Source: Hyphomicrobiales bacterium
GTDB taxonomy: Bacteria > Pseudomonadota > Alphaproteobacteria > Rhizobiales > Kaistiaceae
DNA length: 11,124 nt
Reading direction: 5' to 3'
Assembly (NCBI GenBank): GCA_017305815.1
Contig: JAFKJZ010000180.1
Location: forward strand, 1-11,124
Position numbers and translations under genes: made by a program. The notes beneath the pieces were generated by a model, which saw only the letters and a list, made by a program, of their open reading frames with translations, did not search any database and was not told where the DNA came from. Every line of letters starts with the position of its first letter. Position 1 is the first letter of the stretch. This document shows, piece after piece, positions 1 through 6,611 of this stretch.

Positions 1-27
1 GCACTGCCAGAAACGCGGCCTCCCCTG

Positions 28-157
28 CCTTCACCTCTCCCGGCGGAAGAGGTCGGAGCGAAGCTCCGGGTGAGGGGTTAGGGACCGTCCGGTGAAGCCG
101 TAAACCCTCACCCGCCGGCCTTCGGCCGTCGACCTCTCCCTCAGGGAGAGGTGAAGG
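28..157. repeat. Palindromic intergenic repeat (REP/RIME-like), nested hairpins
   Basis: Two arms, about 28-80 and 101-157, are imperfect reverse complements. CCTTCACCTCTCCC at 28-41 matches GGGAGAGGTGAAGG at 144-157, and GGGTGAGGG near 68-76 matches CCCTCACCC near 105-113. Each arm also folds on itself: CGGAGC-GAA-GCTCCG at 54-68, CGGCC-TTC-GGCCG at 116-128, and a perfect 10-bp palindrome around base 142 (ACCTCTCCCT/AGGGAGAGGT, 132-152). Such GGTGAGGG/GGGAGAGGTG palindromes are common between genes of Rhizobiales and recall the RIME-type mosaic elements, though I cannot assign a named family without a search. It carries no ORF of its own. It starts 15 nt beyond the lpxXL stop, so the transcript of the operon would fold here. 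Confidence 0.8.
132..152 (-). terminator. Possible transcript-end hairpin after lpxXL
   Basis: A 10-bp perfect inverted repeat centred on base 142 lies 20 nt downstream of the lpxXL stop. In RNA it would form a GC-rich stem of about 8 bp with a small loop. No clear U-tract follows on the minus strand, so it is not a canonical intrinsic terminator. It may only stabilise the 3' end, or simply be one hairpin of the repeat element that contains it. Confidence 0.35.
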
Positions 158-172
158 AAGAGCTCGACCCGC

Positions 173-1114
173 CTAGCGCCAGCGATTGTGCAGCCAGAGC
201 CACTGCTCGGGATGCTCGCGCACCCAGCCCTCGACCACCGACATCACCTTGGCGGTGCCGGCGTCGACGTCTATCAGGCCCTCCGCGTCGCGCGGCAACT
301 CGACGGGGGGCGTCAGCTCGACGCGAAAGCGGCCGTTCGGCAGGCGCACGGTGCGGGCGCCATGCACGGGGCAGTCATAGTGGCGGGCGAGGCGGGCGAC
401 GAGCGGATTGGCGTGCACCGGACGGCCGAAGAACGGCACCTTCGGCCCGCGGCTGTGGTGCTGGTCGCACAGCATGCCGACATGCTCGCCGCGATCGAGC
501 GCCGCGCCGACCTCGAAGGTGGCGCCGCGGTTGGAAGCGACGAGCTTGCCCATCATCTGCTCGCGCTGCTGCATCAGGTCTTCGGCGATGACGTTGTTGG
601 TCGGCGCGCGGAACAGCGACACCACCGGCAGGCCGAAACGGGCGGCGACGACCGCGAGGATCTCCCAGTTGGCGAGATGGGCCGAGAAGATGATGCCGGG
701 CTTGCCGTCGTCGCGCATCGCCAGGAACTGGTCGACGCCGACGACCTCGATCCGGCCCTCGCCGAGCCGTTCCGGGTCGATATCGACCAGCTTGTCGAGG
801 AAGACATACTCGACCATGGTCTGGCCGAGCCCGCTCCAGACGCCCTGCAGGATCTTCTCCCGCTCGGCGGCGGACTTTTCCGGGAAGGCGGCGGCGAGGT
901 TCTTGCGCGCCAGCCTGGTCTCCGACACGAAGCGGCCGACGAAGCGGGCGACCGCGCCGCCGACACGGCCGGCGCGCTCCTCGCCGAGCGAGCGTACGCC
1001 GGCCACCATCCCGCGCACGACGAAGGCGATCGACGCATGCGCCGCCTTCGAGCGCGTGACGCGCCGCGTCAGCTTCTTGAGCGGCTTCTTCTTTTTCTTG
1101 CCCGGAAGCGCCAT
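173..1114 (-). CDS. lpxXL: Lipid A very-long-chain acyltransferase LpxXL (LpxL/HtrB family)
   Basis: Member of the lysophospholipid acyltransferase-like LpxL/LpxM family, 313 residues, a normal length. The catalytic HX4E motif is HLANWE (H146, E151). The family C-terminus is present as HPEQWLWLHNRW (301-312). In rhizobia LpxXL transfers the 27-hydroxyoctacosanoyl chain from AcpXL to the lipid A precursor at the cytoplasmic face of the inner membrane. The position as last gene of an acpXL cluster supports this specific role over a general late acyltransferase. The ATG at 1114 lies 4 nt after the adh2XL stop. A TTG at 1144 would add ten residues and overlap adh2XL by 26 nt, so I prefer the ATG. 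No strong Shine-Dalgarno sequence is seen, which suggests translational coupling. The N-terminus is unusually basic (KKKKKPLKK, residues 6-14) and the following hydrophobic stretch is weak. Confidence 0.9.
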   Translation of the reverse strand: MALPGKKKKKPLKKLTRRVTRSKAAHASIAFVVRGMVAGVRSLGEERAGRVGGAVARFVGRFVSETRLARKNLAAAFPEKSAAEREKILQGVWSGLGQTMVEYVFLDKLVDIDPERLGEGRIEVVGVDQFLAMRDDGKPGIIFSAHLANWEILAVVAARFGLPVVSLFRAPTNNVIAEDLMQQREQMMGKLVASNRGATFEVGAALDRGEHVGMLCDQHHSRGPKVPFFGRPVHANPLVARLARHYDCPVHGARTVRLPNGRFRVELTPPVELPRDAEGLIDVDAGTAKVMSVVEGWVREHPEQWLWLHNRWR

Positions 1115-1118
1115 CAGA

Positions 1119-2144
1119 TCAGAGCGTGACGATGATCTTGCCAAAGACCTGGCGCTGCTCGATCCGGTCGAGCGCCGCGTCGATGTTGTCGAACGGCACG
1201 ACGCTGTCGATCACCGGCTTGACGACGCCGGCGCCGATCTTGGCGAGCGACGAGGCGATGTTCTCGATCCGGCAGCCGAACGAGCCGATCAGGCGCAATT
1301 GCTGCTGGTAGAGCTGGAACAGGTTGATCTCGGTGGAGATGCCCGTGGTCGAGCCGCAGGTGACGAGCGTGCCGCCGCGCTTCAGCGAAAAGACCGAGCC
1401 GGCCCAGGTGTCGACGCCGACATGCTCGAACACGACGTCGCAGCCGCGCTTCTTGGTCAGCTTGCGGACGACGCCCTCGAAGCGCTCCTCGCGGTAGTTG
1501 ATGACGTGGTCGGCGCCGAGCGCCTTCGCCTTCTCGCCCTTCTCGTCGCTGCCGACGGTGGTGATCACCGTGGCGCCAACCGACTTGGCGAGCTGGATGG
1601 CGGCGGTGCCGATGCCGCTGCCGCCGGCCTGGATCAGGATCGTCTGGCCGGCCTCGAGCCTGGCGTTGTCGAACAGCATGTGCTCGACCGTGCCGAAGGT
1701 GATCGGCGTGCAGGCGGCAGCCTGGATGGAGACATTGTCCGGCGCCGGCACGACATGGCGGGCCTTCAGCGTGACGTAGTCGCAGGCGAGGCCGTCGATG
1801 TGGAAGCCGCGAACGCCGGCGACGTTCTCGCAGAGATTGTCCTTGCCGGCATGGCAGGCCGGGCAGGCGCCGCAGGTCTCGGCGCCGTAGATCGCGACCG
1901 TCTGGCCGACGCGGACATTGGTGACATCGGCGCCGACCGTCTCGATCGTGCCGGCAGCCTCGGCGCCGACCGTCAGCGGCAGCTTGCGCTTGGCGAAGGC
2001 CATGCCGCGCCAGCCCCAGACGTCGATGTGGTTCAGCGCCACGGCGCCAATCTTGACGCGCACCTCGCCAGGGCCCGGCTCCGCGGACATGGGGACGTCA
2101 ACGATCGAAAGCTTGCGGTCGGCGAGCAGCTGAAGGGCGCGCAT
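1119..2144 (-). CDS. adh2XL: MDR-family zinc-type dehydrogenase/reductase of the VLCFA cluster
   Basis: Medium-chain dehydrogenase/reductase, 341 residues: an N-terminal GroES-like domain (about 1-135) and a Rossmann domain with AGGSGIGTAAIQLA (173-186). The lobe zinc site is intact in CGACPACHAGKDNLC, with C91, C94, C97 and C105. The catalytic-zinc positions are not: the usual Cys is N38 (ALNHID) and the usual GHE reads GAE (A61). This points to an NAD(P)H-dependent enoyl- or quinone-type reductase rather than a classical alcohol dehydrogenase. The gene sits where adh2XL lies in rhizobial acpXL operons. By inference it could supply the enoyl-reduction step for the long chain, since no other reductase is in the cluster. 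I chose the ATG at 2144 (MRALQLL), which fits the family N-terminus. An in-frame ATG at 2180 would add 12 residues. The gap to fabF1XL is 88 nt and holds a stem-loop. Confidence 0.88.
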   Translation of the reverse strand: MRALQLLADRKLSIVDVPMSAEPGPGEVRVKIGAVALNHIDVWGWRGMAFAKRKLPLTVGAEAAGTIETVGADVTNVRVGQTVAIYGAETCGACPACHAGKDNLCENVAGVRGFHIDGLACDYVTLKARHVVPAPDNVSIQAAACTPITFGTVEHMLFDNARLEAGQTILIQAGGSGIGTAAIQLAKSVGATVITTVGSDEKGEKAKALGADHVINYREERFEGVVRKLTKKRGCDVVFEHVGVDTWAGSVFSLKRGGTLVTCGSTTGISTEINLFQLYQQQLRLIGSFGCRIENIASSLAKIGAGVVKPVIDSVVPFDNIDAALDRIEQRQVFGKIIVTL

Positions 2145-2188
2145 GGAATATCCGTCTGTCGTTCTGAACAGCGCCTGCATACCGTCTC

Positions 2189-2221
2189 GGCGCGGAACAT
2201 GCCAGAGGCTGGCTCCGCGCC
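2189..2221 (-). promoter_or_regulatory. Intercistronic stem-loop between fabF1XL and adh2XL
   Basis: The outer stem GGCGCGGA (2189-2196) pairs with TCCGCGCC (2214-2221). The inner stem GCCAG (2201-2205) pairs with CTGGC (2209-2213) around a 3-nt loop. One side carries a 4-nt bulge (2197-2200), giving 13 GC-rich base pairs in all. In the transcript it begins 11 nt after the fabF1XL stop and has no U-tract behind it. It is therefore more likely an mRNA-processing or stability element, or a partial attenuator, than a full terminator. Confidence 0.6.
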
Positions 2222-2232
2222 AAGCGTCGCGG

Positions 2233-3513
2233 TCAGGCCGGACCGGCCGCGATCACCAGGCAGGCGTTCTGGCCGCCGAAGCCGAAGGAGTTCGACAGCA
2301 CCATCGAGACCGGGGCGGTGCGGGCGACATTCGGCACCACGTCGAGCGAGATCGACGGGTCGGCGACATCGTGGTTGATGGTCGGCGGAATGACGCCGCT
2401 GCGGATGGTCTGGATCGAGAAGACCGCCTCGATCGCGCCGGCGGCCGTCAGCGTATGGCCGATCATCGACTTGTTGGAGCTGATCGGGATCTTCTTGACG
2501 TTCTCGCCGAACACGGCCTCGAGCGACAAGGCTTCCATCTTGTCATTTTCCGGCGTGCTGGTGCCGTGCGCGTTGATGTAGTCGACCTCGTCGAGCGCGA
2601 TGCCGGCATCGCCGAGGGCCTGGCGCATGGCGCCGATGACCGGCGAGCCGTCCGGCTTGGAGCGGGTGCGGTGGAAATCGTCGGCCTGCTCGGCCGCGCC
2701 GCGGATGACGGCGAGGATCTCGGCGCCGCGCGCGACCGCCGCGTCGTAGTCCTCGAGCACCAGCGCGCCGGCGCCCTCGGCCATGACGAAACCGTCGCGG
2801 TTCTTCGAGAACGGCCGCGAGGCGGCGGCCGGGTCCTCGTTGTTGGTCGAAAGCGCCGACAGCAGCGAGAAGCGGATCAGCGATTCGACCTGCACGGAGC
2901 CGTCGGTGCCGATGCAGAGCGCGGCCTCGGTATCGCCGCGGCGGATCGCCTCGACGCCGAGCTGGATGGCGGTGGCGCCCGAAGCGCAGGCCGTCGACAG
3001 CGAGATCGGCGCGCCGCGCGTGCCGAAGCGGTCGGCCGTCTTGTCGGCGACGCAGGCATAGAGCGCGTATTCGTAGGTGTCGGGATCGTTGAGCGTCATG
3101 GCGCTCTCGATCATCCGGTCATAGGGATCGCTGACGCCGGCGTCGCCCTTGTCGTAGAGGTCGCGCTTGACCGACCAGTCGAGCTCGACCGGCGGCACCG
3201 CCATGAACAGCATGCCGGGAAAATCGCCGGGCGTGCCTATTTTGGCGCGGGCGATCGCCTCCTCGGCGGCGAGTTCGGCCAGCTTCTCCGTCAGCACGGC
3301 GGAGCGCGGCGCCTCGTCGAACAGGAAGTCGACCGTGCCGGCCATCGTCGTGCGGAGATGGTCGACCGGGAAGCGGGTGATGCGATGGATGCCGGACTTG
3401 CCGGATGTCAGCGCCGACCAGTTGTCGTCGATGCCCTGGCCGAGCGAAGTGACGACGCCCATGCCGGTGACGGCGACGACCGGACGCCCGAGATGATCCC
3501 GCGTCTTGCCCAT
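2233..3513 (-). CDS. fabF1XL: Beta-ketoacyl-ACP synthase (KAS II-like), catalytically complete
   Basis: Thiolase-fold ketosynthase of 426 residues, slightly longer than typical FabF (about 410-415). It condenses malonyl-ACP with the acyl chain, here presumably on AcpXL, to lengthen the very-long-chain fatty acid for lipid A. All catalytic residues are visible: nucleophile C176 in STACASGA, H316 in NAHGTSTPEND, K348 in SSNKSMIGH, and H353. The glycine-rich SFGFGGQN (409-416) closes the family signature. The start ATG at 3513 has a good Shine-Dalgarno sequence AAAGG at 3526-3522, 8 nt upstream, and lies 14 nt after the fabF2XL stop. The numbering follows the gene order described for Rhizobium leguminosarum (acpXL, fabZXL, fabF2XL, fabF1XL). 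The partner upstream is a degenerate paralogue, so this is likely the active half of a heterodimer (inference). Confidence 0.92.
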   Translation of the reverse strand: MGKTRDHLGRPVVAVTGMGVVTSLGQGIDDNWSALTSGKSGIHRITRFPVDHLRTTMAGTVDFLFDEAPRSAVLTEKLAELAAEEAIARAKIGTPGDFPGMLFMAVPPVELDWSVKRDLYDKGDAGVSDPYDRMIESAMTLNDPDTYEYALYACVADKTADRFGTRGAPISLSTACASGATAIQLGVEAIRRGDTEAALCIGTDGSVQVESLIRFSLLSALSTNNEDPAAASRPFSKNRDGFVMAEGAGALVLEDYDAAVARGAEILAVIRGAAEQADDFHRTRSKPDGSPVIGAMRQALGDAGIALDEVDYINAHGTSTPENDKMEALSLEAVFGENVKKIPISSNKSMIGHTLTAAGAIEAVFSIQTIRSGVIPPTINHDVADPSISLDVVPNVARTAPVSMVLSNSFGFGGQNACLVIAAGPA

Positions 3514-3527
3514 GATCCCAACCTTTC

Positions 3528-4742
3528 TCAGTCGATCGCTTCGAGGAGCGCCATGCCCTCGCCGCGCCAGAAGCCCCAGCTCGTCGCCAGGATCTGGGTG
3601 GGGACGTCGGTCGCTTCAAGCTCCAGCCCGGTCGGATCGGACGGCCGGTAGAAACCTTTTCGCGACAGCGCCAGGGCGGCGAGCGCGATCTGAGCCGGGA
3701 AAGCAGCCTCGAGACTGTTGCCGATCCAGCTCTGCGTGGCGCGGATCGGCCCGACAAGGCCTTCCGCGACGAGCGATTCGAGCAGCGCGCGCTCTTCGCG
3801 CGTCGGGCTCGCAATGCCGGTCGCGCCCGACAGCACGCCGACCGGCTTGTCGCCGAGCGACGGACGCAGCGCATCGACCTGGCTCTTCGCCACGGCCGTG
3901 GCCTGGCCGGGCTCGCGGCGGCTGCGGCCGGAAAGCACCGGACCGAGCCGGGCGTAGCCGGCCTTGCCGCGCGCTTCGGCGTGCTCGCGCGATTCGAGCA
4001 CGAGGAAAACGCCGAGCGAGCCGGTGACCATGCCGCCGCCCGCCTCGGCGCGCTCCCAGACGGAGTTGACGGCGCCCTTCCAGAGCGTGTTGCCGAGCGC
4101 CAGGCTCAGCAACATATCCTTGCGCTCGGCATTGTAGGCGGCGCCAACGAGGAACTGGTCGCCCTGGCCGGCGCGGATGCGCCGCGCGGCGATCTCGACG
4201 GCGCTGATGCCGGCGATTTCCTCGCCCATGAAGGTGCGCGACGAGCCGGTCACCTTGTGAACGATCGACACATTGCCGGCGAGCAGGTTGGAAAGCTGGG
4301 CCAGGAACAGGGTCGGGCGCAGATCGTTGGCGAGGCGCTCGTTCAGGAACGCCTCCGTATCGGCCGCAGCGCCGAGGCCGGCCAGGATCTGGCCGTCGAC
4401 GACGAGATCGCGCTCGCCGCCGCCCGCCGCGACGATCATGTCCATATGCGCCAGGCGGTCGAGATCGCCGGCAAGGCCCGCATCGGCGAGCGCCAGGCCG
4501 GCGGCATAGGTGCCGAGGCGCTGCCACGGCTCCATCTGGCGAATGTCGGCCTTGCGCGGGATCTGCTTGTCGAGCTCGAGCGGCACCATCGGCAGCACCG
4601 GGAACGGCGCGAAATGCTCCGTATCGGCGGCGGCCGGCCTGGGCTCGTCGACGGCCAGCGCCTGCCAATGCGCATCCAGCCCCTCGCCGAGCGAGGAAAT
4701 CAGGCCGATGCCGGTGATCCAGACGTCGCGGGCGTCGCTCAT
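3528..4742 (-). CDS. fabF2XL: Ketosynthase-like protein lacking catalytic residues (chain-length-factor-like)
   Basis: Ketosynthase-fold paralogue of 404 residues, starting with the family's ITGIGLISSLGEG strand (9-21). Aligned by eye to its neighbour, the nucleophile Cys position is E175 within MGEEIAGISAVEIAARR, the first His is T308 (GATGIASP), the Lys is Q337 and the second His is N342 (TQSWIGNSLEAA). It therefore cannot catalyse normal Claisen condensation. The GEEIAG segment recalls the GEQAGG of type II polyketide chain-length factors, where Gln replaces the Cys. No stop or frameshift is present and the frame is well kept, so it is a conserved non-catalytic subunit rather than a pseudogene. 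A likely role is pairing with FabF1XL and setting chain length (inference). The start overlaps the fabZXL stop as ATGA, with GGAG 7 nt upstream (4753-4750). Confidence 0.88.
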   Translation of the reverse strand: MSDARDVWITGIGLISSLGEGLDAHWQALAVDEPRPAAADTEHFAPFPVLPMVPLELDKQIPRKADIRQMEPWQRLGTYAAGLALADAGLAGDLDRLAHMDMIVAAGGGERDLVVDGQILAGLGAAADTEAFLNERLANDLRPTLFLAQLSNLLAGNVSIVHKVTGSSRTFMGEEIAGISAVEIAARRIRAGQGDQFLVGAAYNAERKDMLLSLALGNTLWKGAVNSVWERAEAGGGMVTGSLGVFLVLESREHAEARGKAGYARLGPVLSGRSRREPGQATAVAKSQVDALRPSLGDKPVGVLSGATGIASPTREERALLESLVAEGLVGPIRATQSWIGNSLEAAFPAQIALAALALSRKGFYRPSDPTGLELEATDVPTQILATSWGFWRGEGMALLEAID

Positions 4743-5206
4743 GCCGTATCTCCGACCGGCACCAGGCCGATCTGCCGCACCCGCTCGCGCATGTTTTCGA
4801 TGAGCTCGGGAGCCGGGAAATCCATTACGCGCAGCGTCAGCTCCGCGTCGCAGACCGGGCCGTTCGACTCGATCTTCGCCTCGGTCACGCCGAAGCCGGA
4901 GCCGTCATGCGTCAGCGTCGCATAGACGTCGAGCTCGGCGCCCGGCTCGATGAACTTGCGGAACTTCGCCTTCTTGCTGCCGGCGAAGAACGGCATGCGC
5001 GAAAGACCGTTCAAGCCGAGGATCAGGAAGCCGGAGGCCTGCGCCATGGTCTCGATCAGGAGCACGCCCGGCAGGATCGGATAGCCGGGAAAGTGACCCT
5101 CGAACACCGGGCTCGCCTCGGGGACGAATGCCTTGGCATGAATCCGACCGTTCGCAGCGTCAAAATCGACGATGCGATCGATCATCTGGAAATATTCGAG
5201 ACGCAT
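4739..5206 (-). CDS. fabZXL: 3-hydroxyacyl-ACP dehydratase, FabZ-like, of the AcpXL pathway
   Basis: Hot-dog-fold dehydratase of 155 residues, near the FabZ length. The signature FEGHFPGYPILPGVLLIE (35-52) contains the catalytic H38 and E52, followed by TMAQASGF. It removes water from the 3-hydroxyacyl chain during elongation of the very-long-chain fatty acid, presumably on AcpXL, in the cytoplasm. The ATG at 5206 lies 22 nt after the acpXL stop with no strong Shine-Dalgarno sequence, and the stop overlaps the fabF2XL start by 4 nt, so translation is probably coupled through the cluster. It is the second gene of the set, as in rhizobia. The C-terminal tail from about residue 130 (APELIENMRERV) is outside the core fold. 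Confidence 0.92.
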   Translation of the reverse strand: MRLEYFQMIDRIVDFDAANGRIHAKAFVPEASPVFEGHFPGYPILPGVLLIETMAQASGFLILGLNGLSRMPFFAGSKKAKFRKFIEPGAELDVYATLTHDGSGFGVTEAKIESNGPVCDAELTLRVMDFPAPELIENMRERVRQIGLVPVGDTA

Positions 5207-5228
5207 GGTGGCTTCGACGCCGGATCCG

Positions 5229-5510
5229 TCAGGCGTTCTTCTTGGCGACGAGATCGTCGATATGCGCGCAGAGGTTCTTCAGCAGGAAGTATTCCTCGAC
5301 CGAGGCCTTGCCTGCGTTGACTTCCTGGGTCCACTGCTCGAGCGGGATCTTGATCCCGAACTTCTTGTCGAGCGCGAACACGATGTCGAGGAAATCGAGG
5401 CTGTCGATGCCCAGGTCGTCGATGGCATGGGACTCGGGCGTGATCTTCTCGCGCGGAATTTCGCTGGTCTGGGCGATCACATCGGCGACGACGTCGAACG
5501 TGGAGGACAT
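5229..5510 (-). CDS. acpXL: Specialised acyl carrier protein AcpXL
   Basis: Acyl carrier protein of 93 residues that carries the very-long-chain (omega-1)-hydroxy fatty acid for lipid A. The phosphopantetheine site is S37 in [20 protein letters not shown]. The stretch [14 protein letters not shown] (51-64) and the longer acidic C-terminal part are characteristic of AcpXL as known in Rhizobium and separate it from the housekeeping AcpP. It is acidic and has no signal peptide, so it acts in the cytoplasm with the following genes and finally donates to LpxXL. The start is not certain. The ATG at 5510 fits the family N-terminus ([13 protein letters not shown]), but AGGA at 5527-5524 lies 13 nt away. 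A GTG at 5519 would add three residues and sit only 4 nt from that AGGA. Confidence 0.95.
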   Translation of the reverse strand: MSSTFDVVADVIAQTSEIPREKITPESHAIDDLGIDSLDFLDIVFALDKKFGIKIPLEQWTQEVNAGKASVEEYFLLKNLCAHIDDLVAKKNA

Positions 5511-5525
5511 GACGGTCACGTAATC

Positions 5526-5602
5526 CTATCTAGAATGGCTCTCGCATTTCGGGGCCGATCCGCACTTGCACCACTCGATCGAAGCCAGTGCGGCAGACAT
5601 GC
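5526..5602 (-). other. Short Cys-containing ORF in the acpXL leader (doubtful)
   Basis: A 24-codon frame with an ATG at 5602 runs to a TAG at 5528-5526. The peptide contains WCKCGSAPKC, three Cys in ten residues. No good Shine-Dalgarno sequence precedes it. Its stop overlaps the AGGA (5527-5524) that may serve acpXL, a layout compatible with a leader peptide. The same frame stays open upstream into the transglutaminase gene, so it may be a chance reading frame in GC-rich DNA. I do not recognise it. Confidence 0.2.
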
Positions 5603-5665
5603 CAACCGATCCCGCAAGCCAAGGCGGCAGGGAATTGCATTCGTCCTGATACCGTGTGCCGCCGA

Positions 5666-5696
5666 GAAATACCAGCCTGTCGCGCTCAGCCGTCAA
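5666..5696 (-). promoter_or_regulatory. acpXL: Candidate promoter for the acpXL operon (weak)
   Basis: TTGACG (5696-5691) is a fair -35 match. The best -10 candidates downstream are GGTATT at 17-nt spacing (5673-5668) or TATTTC at 19 nt (5671-5666), both poor. It lies in the 205-nt gap (5511-5715) between the transglutaminase stop and the acpXL ATG, the only gap long enough to hold a separate promoter. The transcript would carry a leader of about 150 nt with a 7-bp stem GGCGGCA/TGCCGCC (5663-5657 with 5629-5623). Read-through from the upstream operon is equally possible. Confidence 0.25.
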
Positions 5697-5715
5697 ATTC
5701 GTTCTTGGAATGATG

Positions 5716-6609
5716 CTATCCGGCATCGGACCCGGAGATGGCGAGAACGTCGACCTCGACGTCGAGTTGGTGCGCGCCCGAGGTGACGATGACGCCGTCG
5801 ACCGGCGCGGCGTCGGAATAGTCACGCCCCAGCGCCAGGATGACGTGATCTTCCGCCGCGACAACGCCATTGGTTGGGTCGAGCCCGACCCAGCCAACCT
5901 CGCTGCCGCACCAGACGGCGACCCAGGCGTGGGTGGCGTCGGCGCCTTCCAGCCGGGGCTGGCCGGGCGGCGGCAGCGTGCGCAGGAAGCCGCTGACATA
6001 GGCGGCGGGAAGCCCCAGCGTGCGCAGGCCGGCGATCATCACATGGGCGAAATCCTGGCAGACTCCCGCCCGCTTGGCGAAAGCATCGGCCGGCAGCGTC
6101 CGCACATCGGTCGCCTCGGGGTCATAGGCGAAATCGGCCTTGATCCGGCAGGTGAGGTCGAAGGCCGCGGCCAGGATCGGCCGGCCGGGAGCAAAGCTCT
6201 CCATCGCGTAGGCGGCGATCGCGTCATCGATGGCGACGACGCGGCTCGCGAACAGGAAATGCACCGGCGACAGCGGCCCGAGATCGGTATCCGCCACGGC
6301 CTGGCCGCGGATCTCCTCCCAGCCGGGCGTCGCCTCGACATCGAGCTGGCCGCCGGCGTCGACGGCAACGCGCGCCCGCGTCTCCAGGGTCAGCTCCTCA
6401 TGTGGAAACGCGAAGGCGACGGTGGTGATGCGGTTGCCGAAAAAATCGAAGCCGTCATGGCGTTCGGTCGGCTCGGGCGTGATGACGAGGTCGGCGGCGA
6501 TGACGCGCTGGCTGTCGCGGGCGACCGGCAGCAGGCGCAGAACCTGGCGGGCGAAGGGCACCGGCGAGGCGTAGCTGTAACGCGTGGTCTGGCGGATGTC
6601 GTACAGCAT
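5716..6609 (-). CDS. Transglutaminase-like cysteine enzyme (COG1305 type)
   Basis: Protein of 297 residues with an N-terminal beta-rich transglutaminase-associated domain (about 1-85; MLYDIRQTTRYSYASPV at the start is typical) and a transglutaminase core (about 145-250). The papain-like triad is complete: C184 in RAGVCQDFAHV, H227 in DATHAWVAVW and D244 in GLDPTN. There is no signal peptide or membrane segment, so it should act in the cytoplasm. Bacterial members are thought to be peptidases or amidases rather than cross-linkers. In this neighbourhood the enzyme is predicted to cleave or transfer the amide bonds made by the two upstream ligase-like proteins. The ATG at 6609 is 2 nt after the preceding stop, with GGGGA at 6620-6616 (6-nt spacing), so it is co-transcribed. 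The substrate is unknown. Confidence 0.9.
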   Translation of the reverse strand: MLYDIRQTTRYSYASPVPFARQVLRLLPVARDSQRVIAADLVITPEPTERHDGFDFFGNRITTVAFAFPHEELTLETRARVAVDAGGQLDVEATPGWEEIRGQAVADTDLGPLSPVHFLFASRVVAIDDAIAAYAMESFAPGRPILAAAFDLTCRIKADFAYDPEATDVRTLPADAFAKRAGVCQDFAHVMIAGLRTLGLPAAYVSGFLRTLPPPGQPRLEGADATHAWVAVWCGSEVGWVGLDPTNGVVAAEDHVILALGRDYSDAAPVDGVIVTSGAHQLDVEVDVLAISGSDAG

Positions 6610-6611
6610 CG

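Noticed and set aside
408..2378. Plus-strand open frame of 656 codons across lpxXL and adh2XL
   Set aside because: It is antisense to two clear genes and spans their junction. The translation is Ala/Arg/Asp-rich low complexity with no domain, as expected opposite GC-rich codons.
2143..3651. Plus-strand open frame of 502 codons opposite fabF1XL
   Set aside because: It is the mirror of high-GC third positions in the ketosynthase gene. It shows no family signature.
3528..4742. fabF2XL as a pseudogene
   Set aside because: Catalytic residues are gone, but the frame, length, ribosome site and coupled start are intact, and the replacements look ordered like a chain-length factor.
5526..5999. Minus-strand frame of 157 codons overlapping the end of the transglutaminase gene
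   Set aside because: Most of it is an out-of-frame shadow of the transglutaminase gene. Only the last 24 codons fall in the gap and are listed as doubtful.
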